The notes: a model not told the origin generated them from the sequence alone. Positions 51,589 to 61,385 are shown, counted from the stretch's first letter. The stretch is DNA of 64,000 nucleotides from SIG589 sp045652465 (GCA_045652465.1 JAZRUI010000010.1:62001-126000); one strand, 5' to 3'. A program made the numbers and translations.

Positions 51589-52041
51589 TTAAAGATACAT
51601 ATTACCGTTTTCGAAATCATCAAGCAACAGCTCACCCATAAGGCTTACATCGTTGGGGGTTACAACATATGTACTGTTGGCTACCTTCTTGATGTTGCCA
51701 TGGATAGCATATGCAACGCCGCTTAAGAAATCGATGATGCGGCGAGAGGTTTCGCGATTTGCCGATTCGAGGTTTAAGATAACGGTTTTCTTCTCGCCGA
51801 GATGGTCAGCAACGGCGGGAACATCCTCATAGCGCTCGGGCTTGCAAAGGACAACCTGCATTTGACCCGGAGTTGTATAGGTTACGACCTTGTTGCGATC
51901 GCTCTTGAAGATGCGGGGAGATTCCTTCTCCTTCTTTTCGCGAGGCTCTTCTACCTGCTCCTCTTCTGCAACATCGAGCTCTTCCTCATATTCCTCCTCG
52001 GAAGAGGAAAATACCTTTTTGATATCATCGAGAAATCCCAT
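51589..52041 (-). CDS. sepF: Cell-division protein SepF
   Basis: A 150-residue FtsZ-bundling protein with an N-terminal amphipathic helix (MGFLDDIKKVF) for membrane binding, an acidic linker and a C-terminal core. The core has KPERYEDVPAVADHLGEKKTVILNLESANRETSRRIIDFLSG. It tethers the Z ring to the membrane together with FtsA. It lies 18 bp after yggS, the normal clostridial order. Confidence 0.95.
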   Translation of the reverse strand: MGFLDDIKKVFSSSEEEYEEELDVAEEEQVEEPREKKEKESPRIFKSDRNKVVTYTTPGQMQVVLCKPERYEDVPAVADHLGEKKTVILNLESANRETSRRIIDFLSGVAYAIHGNIKKVANSTYVVTPNDVSLMGELLLDDFENGNMYL

Positions 52042-52059
52042 TTTTAGTTCTCCTTTGAT

Positions 52060-52770
52060 TTAATAATTTCTATCGCCGAAAAGGCCCGTTCCGATGCGAA
52101 CAAGATTAGCGCCGCACTCGATTGCAAGGTCATAATCGGAGGACATACCCATTGATAGGTATAATCTATTACTATTATCTAATTTTTTATGCGATATGTC
52201 AACAAAAATATCATAAAGACGCTCAAAAAATTTGCGTCCTGTTTCCCTATCGGTGAAAACCGGGGGAATTGACATTATTCCGCGCACCGAAATGCCCTCA
52301 ATTTTGAGCAAATCATCTATCGCTCCATATATTCCCTCGGGCGTGAATCCCGATTTGCTCTCTTCGTTGCCGATGTTGATTTCAAGCAAAACATCCATCG
52401 TTTTTCCGCGCTTTTTGCATTCGGCGCCTATCTTCTCGGCAAGATGAATTGAATCAACCGATTCAATCATTTCAACGCGGTCAACAATATCCTTGACCTT
52501 GTTGGTTTGAAGGTGACCGATGAAATGGCGATGCGCCGCGGGATTAACGCTATCATCTTTGGAAAGCAGCTCTTGAACGCGGTTTTCGCCGATATAGGTT
52601 ATTCCCTGCTCAATGGCATAGTTTATGCGCTCCGCCGAAACGGTTTTGGTTGCCGCCAAAAGGATTATATCCTCGCTCTTCCTGCCCGAAGCGGCAGCGG
52701 CGAGAGCAATTTTTTCTTTTATTTCGGCATAGTTACGGTCGAAATTCTCATCGAATGATTTTACCGTCAT
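52060..52770 (-). CDS. YggS-family PLP-binding protein
   Basis: A 236-residue protein of the YggS/PROSC family that buffers pyridoxal phosphate. The PLP lysine is in LLAATKTV near residue 42. The IGENRVQE and GHLQTNKVK blocks and the C-terminal LSMGMSSDYDLAIECGANLVRIGTGLFG are complete. It overlaps the HlyD-like gene by 23 bp. Gene neighbours sepF and divIVA are the common clostridial setting. Confidence 0.95.
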   Translation of the reverse strand: MTVKSFDENFDRNYAEIKEKIALAAAASGRKSEDIILLAATKTVSAERINYAIEQGITYIGENRVQELLSKDDSVNPAAHRHFIGHLQTNKVKDIVDRVEMIESVDSIHLAEKIGAECKKRGKTMDVLLEINIGNEESKSGFTPEGIYGAIDDLLKIEGISVRGIMSIPPVFTDRETGRKFFERLYDIFVDISHKKLDNSNRLYLSMGMSSDYDLAIECGANLVRIGTGLFGDRNY

Positions 52771-53971
52771 AAAGATTTCTTCCCTTCTCGATTACCTCAT
52801 CATAAAGGCGGAGAGCGCTTTTATCTCCATCCTTGTTTTCGCGGCATAGGGTGTAGCCGCCTGTGCTGTGGATAATATCGATTTCAACAAATTTAGCCTG
52901 CATACCCGAAATTACATAAACTCCGGTTTTGCCGCCGACAACGCGAACGGCGCGGTTGCTGACGCGAAGGCCCTCATATTCGCCCGTTACGATAGTCAGG
53001 GGCAGGGTTCGAACGGTTGCCAAATCGCCGTTCATATTTTGGCAGGCAAAGACCATTAAAGCATCTTTATCGCTGCCAAGATTAATAGCCGCAACGGTTG
53101 ACTGAATTTCACCTGCGGATTTCAGCGTGGTTTTAAGCTTAACGGTATCGCCAATCTTGAAGGCGGCGCTCTTCTCAAGCGGCACCGTGCAGGCGACATA
53201 CCAGGTGTAGTCCGAAACGATTTTTCCAACCGTTTGCTCCCCTACTGCATCGGGTTTAAGGTCGCGCAGTTGTTCGGGGGTCAGTTTTAAAATATTTTGG
53301 GCGGTTAACTGATTTTCATAGCCATCGGCGGTTGAAACAAAATAGCCCGAGAGGGTTGATTTTATGGTTCCTGTTGCCGTTGGGGCTGATGCCTTAAGCG
53401 AATTATATCGCGCCTCCAAAGCGGCAAGCGTTGCGCTGAAATCGGTTTCCTCGCCCGTTGCAATTTTTTTGCGGTTTAAAAGCTTTAAAAGCTCGCGGGA
53501 ATAGTTCTCGCTATCGGAAAAGTTGCCGCCTTGGCATGAAGCCGAAAGCGAAAGCAAGGCCTCATCAATTTTGCGGTTTAAGAGGGTTAAATCGGTTGCG
53601 GCAGTATTATTATACCCTTGAACCTCTTTGACTGCCTCGATTTGCTTTTCGAGGTTTTGCAGGTCGGTTTTCAGTTGCGCCTGCTCCGACGCCGCAAAAA
53701 TATCGGCAATAACGCCGCCCTTTGAAACCTTTTCGCCATCGCCAACAACGAAATATTTAACTCCGCTCTCATTAGAGGACAAAAGCGTTTCGTTGCGGAT
53801 GATTGTTCCCGTTGTGTTAACGCCTTCGAAGGCTTCATAATATACGGCTGTTCCCGTTGTGAGGGGCATAAAGACCGAAAGCATTTGATGGATAAAATAA
53901 ACAAGAAAAACCGCGAGCAACGCAAGGGTTATAAGTCGCGAGCCGTTTAGGCGAAATTTTCTATCTTTCAA
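52748..53971 (-). CDS. HlyD-like membrane-fusion-type protein in the cell-division cluster
   Basis: A 407-residue protein with one N-terminal membrane helix (about residues 12-34). Two lipoyl-like half-motifs (SSNESGVKYFVVGDGEKVSKG early and the later beta-rich region) flank a coiled coil (QLKTDLQNLEKQIEAVKE). This is the periplasmic adaptor/HlyD layout, but no ABC or RND partner is adjacent. It stands between miaA and yggS-sepF, a position seen in clostridia, so an envelope or division role is plausible but unproven. It overlaps miaA by 11 bp. Confidence 0.75.
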   Translation of the reverse strand: MKDRKFRLNGSRLITLALLAVFLVYFIHQMLSVFMPLTTGTAVYYEAFEGVNTTGTIIRNETLLSSNESGVKYFVVGDGEKVSKGGVIADIFAASEQAQLKTDLQNLEKQIEAVKEVQGYNNTAATDLTLLNRKIDEALLSLSASCQGGNFSDSENYSRELLKLLNRKKIATGEETDFSATLAALEARYNSLKASAPTATGTIKSTLSGYFVSTADGYENQLTAQNILKLTPEQLRDLKPDAVGEQTVGKIVSDYTWYVACTVPLEKSAAFKIGDTVKLKTTLKSAGEIQSTVAAINLGSDKDALMVFACQNMNGDLATVRTLPLTIVTGEYEGLRVSNRAVRVVGGKTGVYVISGMQAKFVEIDIIHSTGGYTLCRENKDGDKSALRLYDEVIEKGRNLYDGKIIR

Positions 53972-54905
53972 GCATTAGTCCCTCCTTACAAATTTTTAGC
54001 GCCGATTTTAGGATATCTTCCTCCTCATCGGCATAAATCCAGTTTATGCGCTCATCGCGGCAAAACCAGGTTAATTGTCTTTTTGCGTATCTTCGAGTTT
54101 CGCGTTTTAGGGTTTCGAGCGCATCATCGAGGGTTGCCTCGCCCGCGAAATACGGGGCAAGCTCCTTATGTCCGATAGCCTGTCCCGAGCCTTTTTTAGA
54201 GAGGGAGCAATATTTTTTTGCCTCCTCTAAAAGTCCGTTTTCGAGCATTATATCAACGCGGCGGTTGATTCGGTCATAAAGCGTTGCTCTATCCCTATAT
54301 GCTATACCAATAAGCAGGGCATTATAGGGCGAGGGCTCGCGCTTCGAATCGGCGTTTTGCTCGGTTACGGTTTTGCCCGTTTGGCGATAAACCTCAAACG
54401 CGCGGATGATTCGGCGGCGGTCGCGCTCATGAAGGCGGCTTGCCGTTTCGGGGTCGAATTCGCCCAAAAGCTTTAGCATTTCAGCGCCGCCCTTTTGGTC
54501 GAACTCCTCTTCAAGCGTTGCTCGAAGCGCATCATCTTTTTTCTCTTCGGTAAAGGCTATATTATCGATAAGCGAGTTTACATAAAGTCCTGTACCACCT
54601 ACCAAGATAGGCTGTTTTCCGCGGCTATACACCTCGTTTATCTTAAGTTTTGCCAAGTTTACATAATCCGCTACCGAAAACTCGCTTCCCGCCTCGCAAA
54701 ATTCCATTAAATGATGCGGGATGCCGCATTTTTCCTCATCGGTCGGAACTGCGGCGGCGATGGGCATTCCTTTATAAATTTGCATCGAATCGGCAGAGAT
54801 TATCTCGCCGCCGAGCGCCTTTGCAAGCTCAACCGAAAGGGCGGTTTTGCCCGATGCGGTTGGACCCACAATAGCAAGCAGCGGAATCTTATTAATTTCT
54901 TTCAT
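53961..54905 (-). CDS. miaA: tRNA dimethylallyltransferase
   Basis: A 314-residue MiaA that adds the dimethylallyl group to A37 of tRNAs reading UNN codons, using DMAPP from the MEP pathway. The P-loop is GPTASGKTALSVELAK, followed by SADSMQIYKGM and GGTGLYVNSLI. A zinc-less C-terminal swinging domain carries the QLTWFCRDERINWIY end. It is in the same operon as miaB, which thiolates the same base, a coherent pairing. It lies directly after mutL. Confidence 0.96.
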   Translation of the reverse strand: MKEINKIPLLAIVGPTASGKTALSVELAKALGGEIISADSMQIYKGMPIAAAVPTDEEKCGIPHHLMEFCEAGSEFSVADYVNLAKLKINEVYSRGKQPILVGGTGLYVNSLIDNIAFTEEKKDDALRATLEEEFDQKGGAEMLKLLGEFDPETASRLHERDRRRIIRAFEVYRQTGKTVTEQNADSKREPSPYNALLIGIAYRDRATLYDRINRRVDIMLENGLLEEAKKYCSLSKKGSGQAIGHKELAPYFAGEATLDDALETLKRETRRYAKRQLTWFCRDERINWIYADEEEDILKSALKICKEGLMLER

Positions 54906-56831
54906 CTATTGTATCCTGCCAAACTGTTTTTCAATTTCGCGTTTTTTAAGGCGCATAGCAACGGGGCGGCCATGGGGACAATACATAATATCCTCGCCGG
55001 ACAACACGCGTTTTGCAAGCTCGGTAAGCTCATAGGCGCCTGATAGATTGCCCGCCTTAACTGCGCTGCGGCAAGCAACGATATGATAAATATCATCCAA
55101 ACGCTCAACCTCTACCCTACCCGTTTTATTAAGGCTTTCGGCTATTTCGGATACTACCGCCTTAATATCGCAGTTGGATAAAACTGCGGGCACGGCGGTT
55201 ACAATAACGCTGCCGCTGCCAAAATCCTCGATTTCGAAGCCGAATTTTTCAAGAAGCGGGATGTTTTCGACAATAGCGGTATGCTCGTTGCCCGAAAGGT
55301 TTACGGCAACCGAAGAAAGCAGGGTTTGGATTTCGGGGGTTTGGGTTGATTTTAGGTTTTCGAAAATTATGCGCTCATGGGCGGCATGCTTATCAATTAT
55401 GAAAAGTTCTTCGCCCATTTGAGCGATTATATAGGTTGAGAATGCCTCGCCGATATATTTAACATCGGCCGCGGGAGCGGGGGCGGTTTCGACCTTCGGC
55501 TCCTCCTTCGGGGCGATGATTTCAGGCTTGGGTTCTTCTATTTTAACCTCTTGCTTTATGGGTTCTTCCCTTTTAGGTTCTTTAGCTAAATAGTTATTTC
55601 TAAACTGCTCCACACCCGAATCGGATAGCACGGCAGGCTTTTGCGGCGCGGGAGCGAAACCTGCGGAATACACACGCTCTTTAATGGGCGCAGCGGGCGC
55701 GGAAGGAGCGGGCGCGGGCGCATTTTGAGGTTTCGCGGGAGTTTTCTTTTCTTCCTCATCGAGGGCGGTTTGGCGGAACTGCTCGAGCGACATCCGCTCA
55801 AAACGCTGACGGTTGGTTGAAAGGTTCATTTCAGGACGGGTATCGCCCTGCATAAGCGCGTTTTTAACGGCATAATAAATTGCGCCGAAGACCCTTTTTT
55901 CATCGGTGAAGCGCACCTCGGTTTTAGCGGGATGGACATTAACATCAACGGTTGAATAGGGCACGGTTATGTTAAGCACGCAATAAGGGAATTTGCCCAC
56001 CATTGCGCTGTTTTTATAGGCTTGTTTGAGAGCTGCCATCGCGGTTCCCGATTTAACAAGTCGGCCGTTTAAGAAGAAATACTGACCGTTACGGTTGGGC
56101 TTGCAAAAAACGGGTTTGCAAACAAAGCCGCTAACCGAAACGCCATCCTGCTCATTCGAGGCGGGAATTAGACCTGCGAAGAAATCGCGGCCCAAAACGG
56201 AATAAATCGCCGAGGAAAGCTTGCCATCGCCATTGGTTGTGAGTGTTAGCTTTCCATCGCGAATGAATTTAAAGGCAACCTCGGGATGCGAGAGGGCGAT
56301 TCTATCGATAATTGCGGCAACTGCATTGGATTCGGCAACATCGGTTTTTAAGAATTTCATTCTTGCGGGAGTGTTGAAGAATAAATCGCGGACAATTATG
56401 GTTGTTCCTTTAGGACAGCCTGCCTCACAAAAATCCTCTTCTTCCCCGCCGCTTATTTTATAAAGCGTTCCCGATTCCGAATCGGCGGTTGCGGTTAAAA
56501 TCTCAACCCTTGCTACCGAGGAAACGGCGGCAAGCGCCTCGCCGCGGAAGCCGAGGGTTCCTATAGCGTTTAAATCATTTTCGGTTCGGAGTTTACTGGT
56601 GGCATGGCGCAAGAATGCGGTTTTAACCTCATCGCGCTCAATGCCGCAACCGTTATCGGTCACGCGCATATATGTAACACCGCCGCGCTGAATTTCAACG
56701 GTTACCATGGTGCTGCCTGCATCTATTGAGTTTTCAACGAGTTCTTTTATTACCGAAGCGGGGCGTTCAACAACCTCACCTGCGGCGATAAGCTCGGCAA
56801 CCTGACGGGGTAATACATTTATTTTTGCCAC
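54906..56831 (-). CDS. mutL: DNA mismatch repair protein MutL (endonuclease-type)
   Basis: A 641-residue MutL. The GHKL ATPase has ELVENSIDAG, TDNGCGI and TLGFRGEAL. A long Pro/Ala/Glu-rich linker (about 355-475) precedes the C-terminal domain. That domain keeps the endonuclease metal-site motif DKHAAHERIIFE, ACRSAVKAG and CPHGRPVAM, so it should nick DNA like Bacillus MutL, consistent with absence of MutH. It lies 17 bp downstream of mutS. Confidence 0.96.
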   Translation of the reverse strand: MAKINVLPRQVAELIAAGEVVERPASVIKELVENSIDAGSTMVTVEIQRGGVTYMRVTDNGCGIERDEVKTAFLRHATSKLRTENDLNAIGTLGFRGEALAAVSSVARVEILTATADSESGTLYKISGGEEEDFCEAGCPKGTTIIVRDLFFNTPARMKFLKTDVAESNAVAAIIDRIALSHPEVAFKFIRDGKLTLTTNGDGKLSSAIYSVLGRDFFAGLIPASNEQDGVSVSGFVCKPVFCKPNRNGQYFFLNGRLVKSGTAMAALKQAYKNSAMVGKFPYCVLNITVPYSTVDVNVHPAKTEVRFTDEKRVFGAIYYAVKNALMQGDTRPEMNLSTNRQRFERMSLEQFRQTALDEEEKKTPAKPQNAPAPAPSAPAAPIKERVYSAGFAPAPQKPAVLSDSGVEQFRNNYLAKEPKREEPIKQEVKIEEPKPEIIAPKEEPKVETAPAPAADVKYIGEAFSTYIIAQMGEELFIIDKHAAHERIIFENLKSTQTPEIQTLLSSVAVNLSGNEHTAIVENIPLLEKFGFEIEDFGSGSVIVTAVPAVLSNCDIKAVVSEIAESLNKTGRVEVERLDDIYHIVACRSAVKAGNLSGAYELTELAKRVLSGEDIMYCPHGRPVAMRLKKREIEKQFGRIQ

Positions 56832-56848
56832 TGTTCACACCTCTTTTG

Positions 56849-59443
56849 TTAAAGTTTCTTTGCCTTGTCCGCCAAATCATGCAGCATACTCATACATTCA
56901 ATGGGGGTCAAGGTGTTGACATCCACCGCCTTAAGGTCGGATAGGATATCGCTTGCGCCATCGGCGGTTAGCGGCATAAAGGCATCCTCTATTACCGCTT
57001 CGCGGGTTACGGTTACACCGCTTGAGAGAACCTCTTTAAGCACCGCTTTGGCGCGGGTTATTACGCGCTCGGGAATGCCCGAAAGCGCCGCAACCTCGAT
57101 ACCATAGCTATCATCGGCGCCGCCACGAACAATTCGGCGCAGGAAGGTTATATCATCGCCGCGTTTCTTAACGGCAATATTATAGTTCTTGATTCCCTTC
57201 AGCTCGTTTTCAAGCTGAATAAGCTCATGATAATGGGTTGCAAAAAGGGTTTTTGCGCCGATGCGGCGAGCATCGACAACATATTCCAAAACGGCGCGGG
57301 CTATCGACATACCGTCGAAGGTTGCGGTTCCGCGACCGATTTCATCGAATATTATAAGGCTGTTGCGGGTTGCATTTTTGAGAATATATGCCACCTCGCT
57401 CATTTCCACCATAAAGGTGGATTGACCCATGGAAAGGTCATCGGAAGCGCCTACACGGGTAAATACGGCATCACAAATGCCGATATTCGCCGACTGCGCA
57501 GGAACGAAGCTGCCGATTTGCGCCATTAAGGTTATGATGGCAACCTGACGCATATAGGTTGATTTACCTGCCATATTGGGGCCGGTTATAAGGGCGCAGC
57601 GGTTATCGCCGCAGTCGAGCAATGTGTCGTTGGAAACGAAGGGGGTTTTTATAACCTGCTCAACAACGGGGTGGCGGCCGCCCGTTATGGTTATAACGCC
57701 ATCGGTGTTGATTTTCGGGCAGCAATAAGAGTTAACGCTCGCAACATTTGCAAAGGAGCAAAGAACATCGAGGGTTGCAACTGCCGCGGCGGTTTTTTGA
57801 ACGCGCACGAGCTCGGCGGCAACGGTTTTTCTTATCTCATCAAATATTGCAAACTCAAGCGCCTTAACTCTATCCTTGGCGCCTAAAATCTTGCCCTCAA
57901 GTTTTTTAAGTTCATCGGTTATGAAGCGCTCGCCGTTGGTTAAGGTTTGGCGGCGCATATAATCCTCGGGCACTCGGTCGAGATAGGAATTGGAAACCTC
58001 AATATAGTAGCCAAAGACCTTGTTATAGCGGATGCGGAGGTTCTTTATTCCCGTTCTTTCCTTTTCGCGGGTTTCGATATCGGATATGTACTGTGCGCCA
58101 TTTTCTATAATCGCGCGCAGTTCATCAACCTCAGCGTTATAGCCCTTTTTGATTATGCCGCCTTCGCGAACAATGGCGGGGGCTTCGGGATGGATAGATT
58201 CATCGATGAGGTTTTTGATATCCTCCAATGTATCAAGGTTTGCATCTATTTCGCGCAAGAGGCGGCTCTTTGATGCGGATAAAACCTCTTTGATTACGGG
58301 GAAATGCGCTGCAGTTTCGGCAAGGGCTAAAAGCTCTTTGCCGCTTGCCGTTCCATAAACGATGCGGGAAATAAGGCGTTCCATATCCTTAACGCCGGTT
58401 AAATATTCCGAAAGCTCGCTGAGCATAAGGAAGTTGGAAACGAGCTCGTTAACCGCGTTGTGGCGGGCGGTTATCTCGGCAACATTGAGGAGCGGTTGCT
58501 CCAGCCAGCCGCGAATAAGGCGCTTGCCCATTGCGGTTTTGGTTTTATCGAGAACGCCCAAAAGCGAGCCTTTCTTTGATTTGGTGCGCATTGTTTCGAA
58601 CAGTTCGAGATTTCTTATTGCGGAAATATCGAGCTTCATATATTGCGACTGTGTGTAAACATTAACCTTGGTTACAGCCGAGATATGGCTGAGCTGGGTT
58701 CTATAAAGATAGCCGAGGGTTGCGCCTGCGGCACAAGCAGCGGCCGAGCCTTTGGCAAATCCTAAATTTTCGGAGCTGTTAACCGAGAAATGCTCGCAAA
58801 TGAGATTATTAGCGTGCTCTGTCGCAAAATCACCCTGCTCAAGCACGGTTAGCATAGCACCTATACGCTCGGTTATATATTCCTGCAAAAAGGGATATGT
58901 TTCGAGGCTTAAGGATAAAACCTCTTTAGGGGAAAAACGGCCGATTTCATCTGCAACACGGGATTCGAGCGAATCACCCGAAATTTCGGTTACATTCATG
59001 GAGCCGGTTGAAATATCAGTAAAACAAAGGCCTGCGGAAGAATCGCTGAAATGAACCGCGCAAAGATAATTGTTCTTGGATTCATCAAGCATACTCTCTT
59101 CGGTTACGGTTCCCGGGGTTATAACCCTAACGATATCGCGTTTTACGATGCCTTTAGCAGTTGCGGGGTCCTCAACCTGCTCGCAAATGGCGATTTTATA
59201 GCCTTTATCAACCAAGCGGGCTATATAGGATTCGCAGCTATGATAAGGCACGCCGCACATCGGAGCGCGCTCCTCCAAACCGCAATCTCTTCCCGTTAAA
59301 ACGATTTCGAGTTCGCTGGATACAAGCTTTGCATCATCAAAGAACATCTCATAAAAATCGCCCAAGCGGAAGAAAAGAATACAGTCCTTATTTTGTTCCT
59401 TTATTTCAAGGTATTGGCGCATCATTGGTGATAACTGGCCCAA
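56849..59443 (-). CDS. mutS: DNA mismatch repair protein MutS
   Basis: An 864-residue mismatch-recognition ATPase. The N-terminal mismatch-binding FFRLGDFYEMFFDDA (FYE motif), the connector and lever domains, then the ATPase with GPNMAGKSTYMRQVA, TFMVEMSEVAYILKNAT and DEIGRGTATFDG are complete. Length is full for MutS1. It is followed by mutL at 17 bp and preceded by ylbF at 35 bp. Confidence 0.97.
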   Translation of the reverse strand: MGQLSPMMRQYLEIKEQNKDCILFFRLGDFYEMFFDDAKLVSSELEIVLTGRDCGLEERAPMCGVPYHSCESYIARLVDKGYKIAICEQVEDPATAKGIVKRDIVRVITPGTVTEESMLDESKNNYLCAVHFSDSSAGLCFTDISTGSMNVTEISGDSLESRVADEIGRFSPKEVLSLSLETYPFLQEYITERIGAMLTVLEQGDFATEHANNLICEHFSVNSSENLGFAKGSAAACAAGATLGYLYRTQLSHISAVTKVNVYTQSQYMKLDISAIRNLELFETMRTKSKKGSLLGVLDKTKTAMGKRLIRGWLEQPLLNVAEITARHNAVNELVSNFLMLSELSEYLTGVKDMERLISRIVYGTASGKELLALAETAAHFPVIKEVLSASKSRLLREIDANLDTLEDIKNLIDESIHPEAPAIVREGGIIKKGYNAEVDELRAIIENGAQYISDIETREKERTGIKNLRIRYNKVFGYYIEVSNSYLDRVPEDYMRRQTLTNGERFITDELKKLEGKILGAKDRVKALEFAIFDEIRKTVAAELVRVQKTAAAVATLDVLCSFANVASVNSYCCPKINTDGVITITGGRHPVVEQVIKTPFVSNDTLLDCGDNRCALITGPNMAGKSTYMRQVAIITLMAQIGSFVPAQSANIGICDAVFTRVGASDDLSMGQSTFMVEMSEVAYILKNATRNSLIIFDEIGRGTATFDGMSIARAVLEYVVDARRIGAKTLFATHYHELIQLENELKGIKNYNIAVKKRGDDITFLRRIVRGGADDSYGIEVAALSGIPERVITRAKAVLKEVLSSGVTVTREAVIEDAFMPLTADGASDILSDLKAVDVNTLTPIECMSMLHDLADKAKKL

Positions 59444-59478
59444 TTTTTACACTCCCCTAAAGTGAATTGTTTAACTAA

Positions 59479-59886
59479 TTAATGGCAGCCTCCGCAGGTG
59501 GAGCAGCTACCTGTGCAGCCTGCGGCGTGAGGATCGCAGGTTGCGGGGTCGGCACCTTCGAGCGACATTGTTATGATCATATTAACATCGTTAACAAGCT
59601 CATCGAGGGCGGTTTTTGCATTGTTATAAGCGGTCATGGTTTCGCTCTTCATAATCTCACCATAGAGATTTCTAAGCTTTTCGTTATACTCGCGAACGCG
59701 CTCATCGCTCTTTTCCTCGCTGGATAATTCGCGCTCGAGCGACATACGAAGGATGTTAAACTCGCCGATTTGGGTTTGGAGTTTTTCATCAGCATCGTTT
59801 GCCGATTTGGCGGCAACATATGCCTCGTATCTTTCGTCAGCCTGGATGGCTGCACCTAACTGTCTTGCAATTTCTACTGCGTTCAT
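59479..59886 (-). CDS. YlbF-family regulator with Cys-rich tail
   Basis: A 135-residue YlbF/YmcA (com_ylbF) helical protein: the MNAVEIARQLGAAIQADERYEAYVAAK start and the internal QIGEFNILRMSLERELSSEEKS segment are typical. YlbF, YmcA and YaaT form an FeS-containing complex that affects RNase Y and competence in Bacillus. Here the C-terminus has five cysteines and two histidines in CDPHAAGC...CSTCGGCH, a likely cluster or metal site. It lies 13 bp after miaB. Confidence 0.85.
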   Translation of the reverse strand: MNAVEIARQLGAAIQADERYEAYVAAKSANDADEKLQTQIGEFNILRMSLERELSSEEKSDERVREYNEKLRNLYGEIMKSETMTAYNNAKTALDELVNDVNMIITMSLEGADPATCDPHAAGCTGSCSTCGGCH

Positions 59887-59899
59887 AATTTTTTCTCCT

Positions 59900-61306
59900 T
59901 TAATCTACTACTGTGCCGCAAAGCACATTTGTTAATTCATCAACGCGGATATTGAAATATTTTCCGTAGGCAGAGGAATCCGCTGAAAACTCTATCACTA
60001 CATTGCCGTCGGTCCTGCCCGACATTCGGCCTTCTACTCTTCCCTCGCCATCGCACAAAACGCGATAGGTTTTTCCAATCATCGCGCCATAGCCTGCTCG
60101 GGAGATTTCCTCCTGCGCTTTGAGAAGCTCGGCAAACCATTTGCCCTTTTCTTCGCGGCTTATGGGGTCATCCATAACGGCGGCGGGAGTTCCCTCACGC
60201 TTGGAATAGATGAAGGTGAACAACGAGGTGAACTTAACCGCTTTAATAACCTTAACGGTTTCCAAGAAATCCTCATAGGTTTCGCCCGGGAAACCAACTA
60301 TTATATCGCTCGTTAAGGTTATATCGGGCATTTTTTCGCGGGCATAATCGATAAGGCTTAAATAATGCTCGATATCATAATGGCGGTTCATTATCTTTAA
60401 AATGCGGTTGCTGCCGCACTGCATAGGCAAATGCAGCTGATGGCATATCTTCTCGCACTCCGCCATTGTATCAAGCAGCTCCTTGGTGCAATCCTTGGGA
60501 TGCGAGGTCATAAACCTAATTTTAAAGTCGCCCTCTATATCGTTTATCATTCTAAGCAATTTCGAGAAATTAACCCCGTGGGCCTCGCCTTTGCCATAGG
60601 AATTAACATTTTGACCCAAAAGGGTTATTTCGCGGAAGCCCGCGGCAACCATATTTTTCGCTTCGGCGATGATTTCTTCGGGAGCGCGGGAACGCTCGCG
60701 ACCGCGAACATACGGCACTATGCAGTATGTGCAAAAGTTGTTGCAGCCATACATTATGGGCAACCAGCCTTTAAGACTGCCATCGCGGTTAACGGGGATA
60801 TCTTCAACTATCTTATTGTTATCGGTTGAGGTTTCGAAAACCCTTTTTGTTCCCGTTAAGACCTTATAGACAAATTCGGACAAACGATGGGTTACATGGG
60901 TGCCGAATAAAACATCAACATAGGGATAGCTTTTTTTGATGCGCTCCTTGACCGAATCCTGCTGAACCATACAGCCGCAAATGGCAATTATCATTCCGGG
61001 GCGGCGGCGCTTTAAATGCTTTAACGCGCCCAAATTACCATAAACTCTTGCCTCGGCATGCTCGCGAACGGCACAGGTGTTGAAAAGGACAAAATCGGCG
61101 TTTTCGGTTGTTTCGGTTAGTTCATAGCCCATTTCGATGAGCATTCCCTTTATATGTTCGCTATCGCTGACATTTTGCTGGCAGCCATAGGTTTCAACGC
61201 AGGCTTTCGGCACCTGCGAATACTTTGCGCGCAAAATTTCGCGAACACGAGCGGCATATGCCAACTGCTCGTCCATCGGCGCTCGCGCACTGTTTCTATA
61301 TTCCAA
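59900..61306 (-). CDS. miaB: tRNA-2-methylthio-N6-dimethylallyladenosine synthase MiaB
   Basis: A 468-residue radical SAM methylthiotransferase that converts i6A37 to ms2i6A37. The N-terminal UPF0004 domain carries cysteines in ETYGCQQN, NTCAVRE and ICGCMVQ for the auxiliary cluster. The radical SAM CNNFCTYC and a C-terminal TRAM domain follow. I use the TTG at 61306: AGGAG is 8 nt upstream. A nearer ATG at 61313 is out of frame and stops after five codons. It is the first gene of the operon with ylbF, mutS, mutL and miaA. Confidence 0.95.
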   Translation of the reverse strand: MEYRNSARAPMDEQLAYAARVREILRAKYSQVPKACVETYGCQQNVSDSEHIKGMLIEMGYELTETTENADFVLFNTCAVREHAEARVYGNLGALKHLKRRRPGMIIAICGCMVQQDSVKERIKKSYPYVDVLFGTHVTHRLSEFVYKVLTGTKRVFETSTDNNKIVEDIPVNRDGSLKGWLPIMYGCNNFCTYCIVPYVRGRERSRAPEEIIAEAKNMVAAGFREITLLGQNVNSYGKGEAHGVNFSKLLRMINDIEGDFKIRFMTSHPKDCTKELLDTMAECEKICHQLHLPMQCGSNRILKIMNRHYDIEHYLSLIDYAREKMPDITLTSDIIVGFPGETYEDFLETVKVIKAVKFTSLFTFIYSKREGTPAAVMDDPISREEKGKWFAELLKAQEEISRAGYGAMIGKTYRVLCDGEGRVEGRMSGRTDGNVVIEFSADSSAYGKYFNIRVDELTNVLCGTVVD

Positions 61307-61356
61307 AATACATTCTCCTAATAGATAATAATTATATAGACATATATATTCAATTT

Positions 61357-61385
61357 ATTATAACTCAAAAAGTAAAACTCTTCAA
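61357..61385 (-). promoter_or_regulatory. Sigma-A-type promoter of the miaB-mutSL operon
   Basis: On the minus strand TTGAAG and a consensus TATAAT are spaced by 17 bp, 51 bp before the miaB start. It follows the amidase terminator. Confidence 0.75.
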
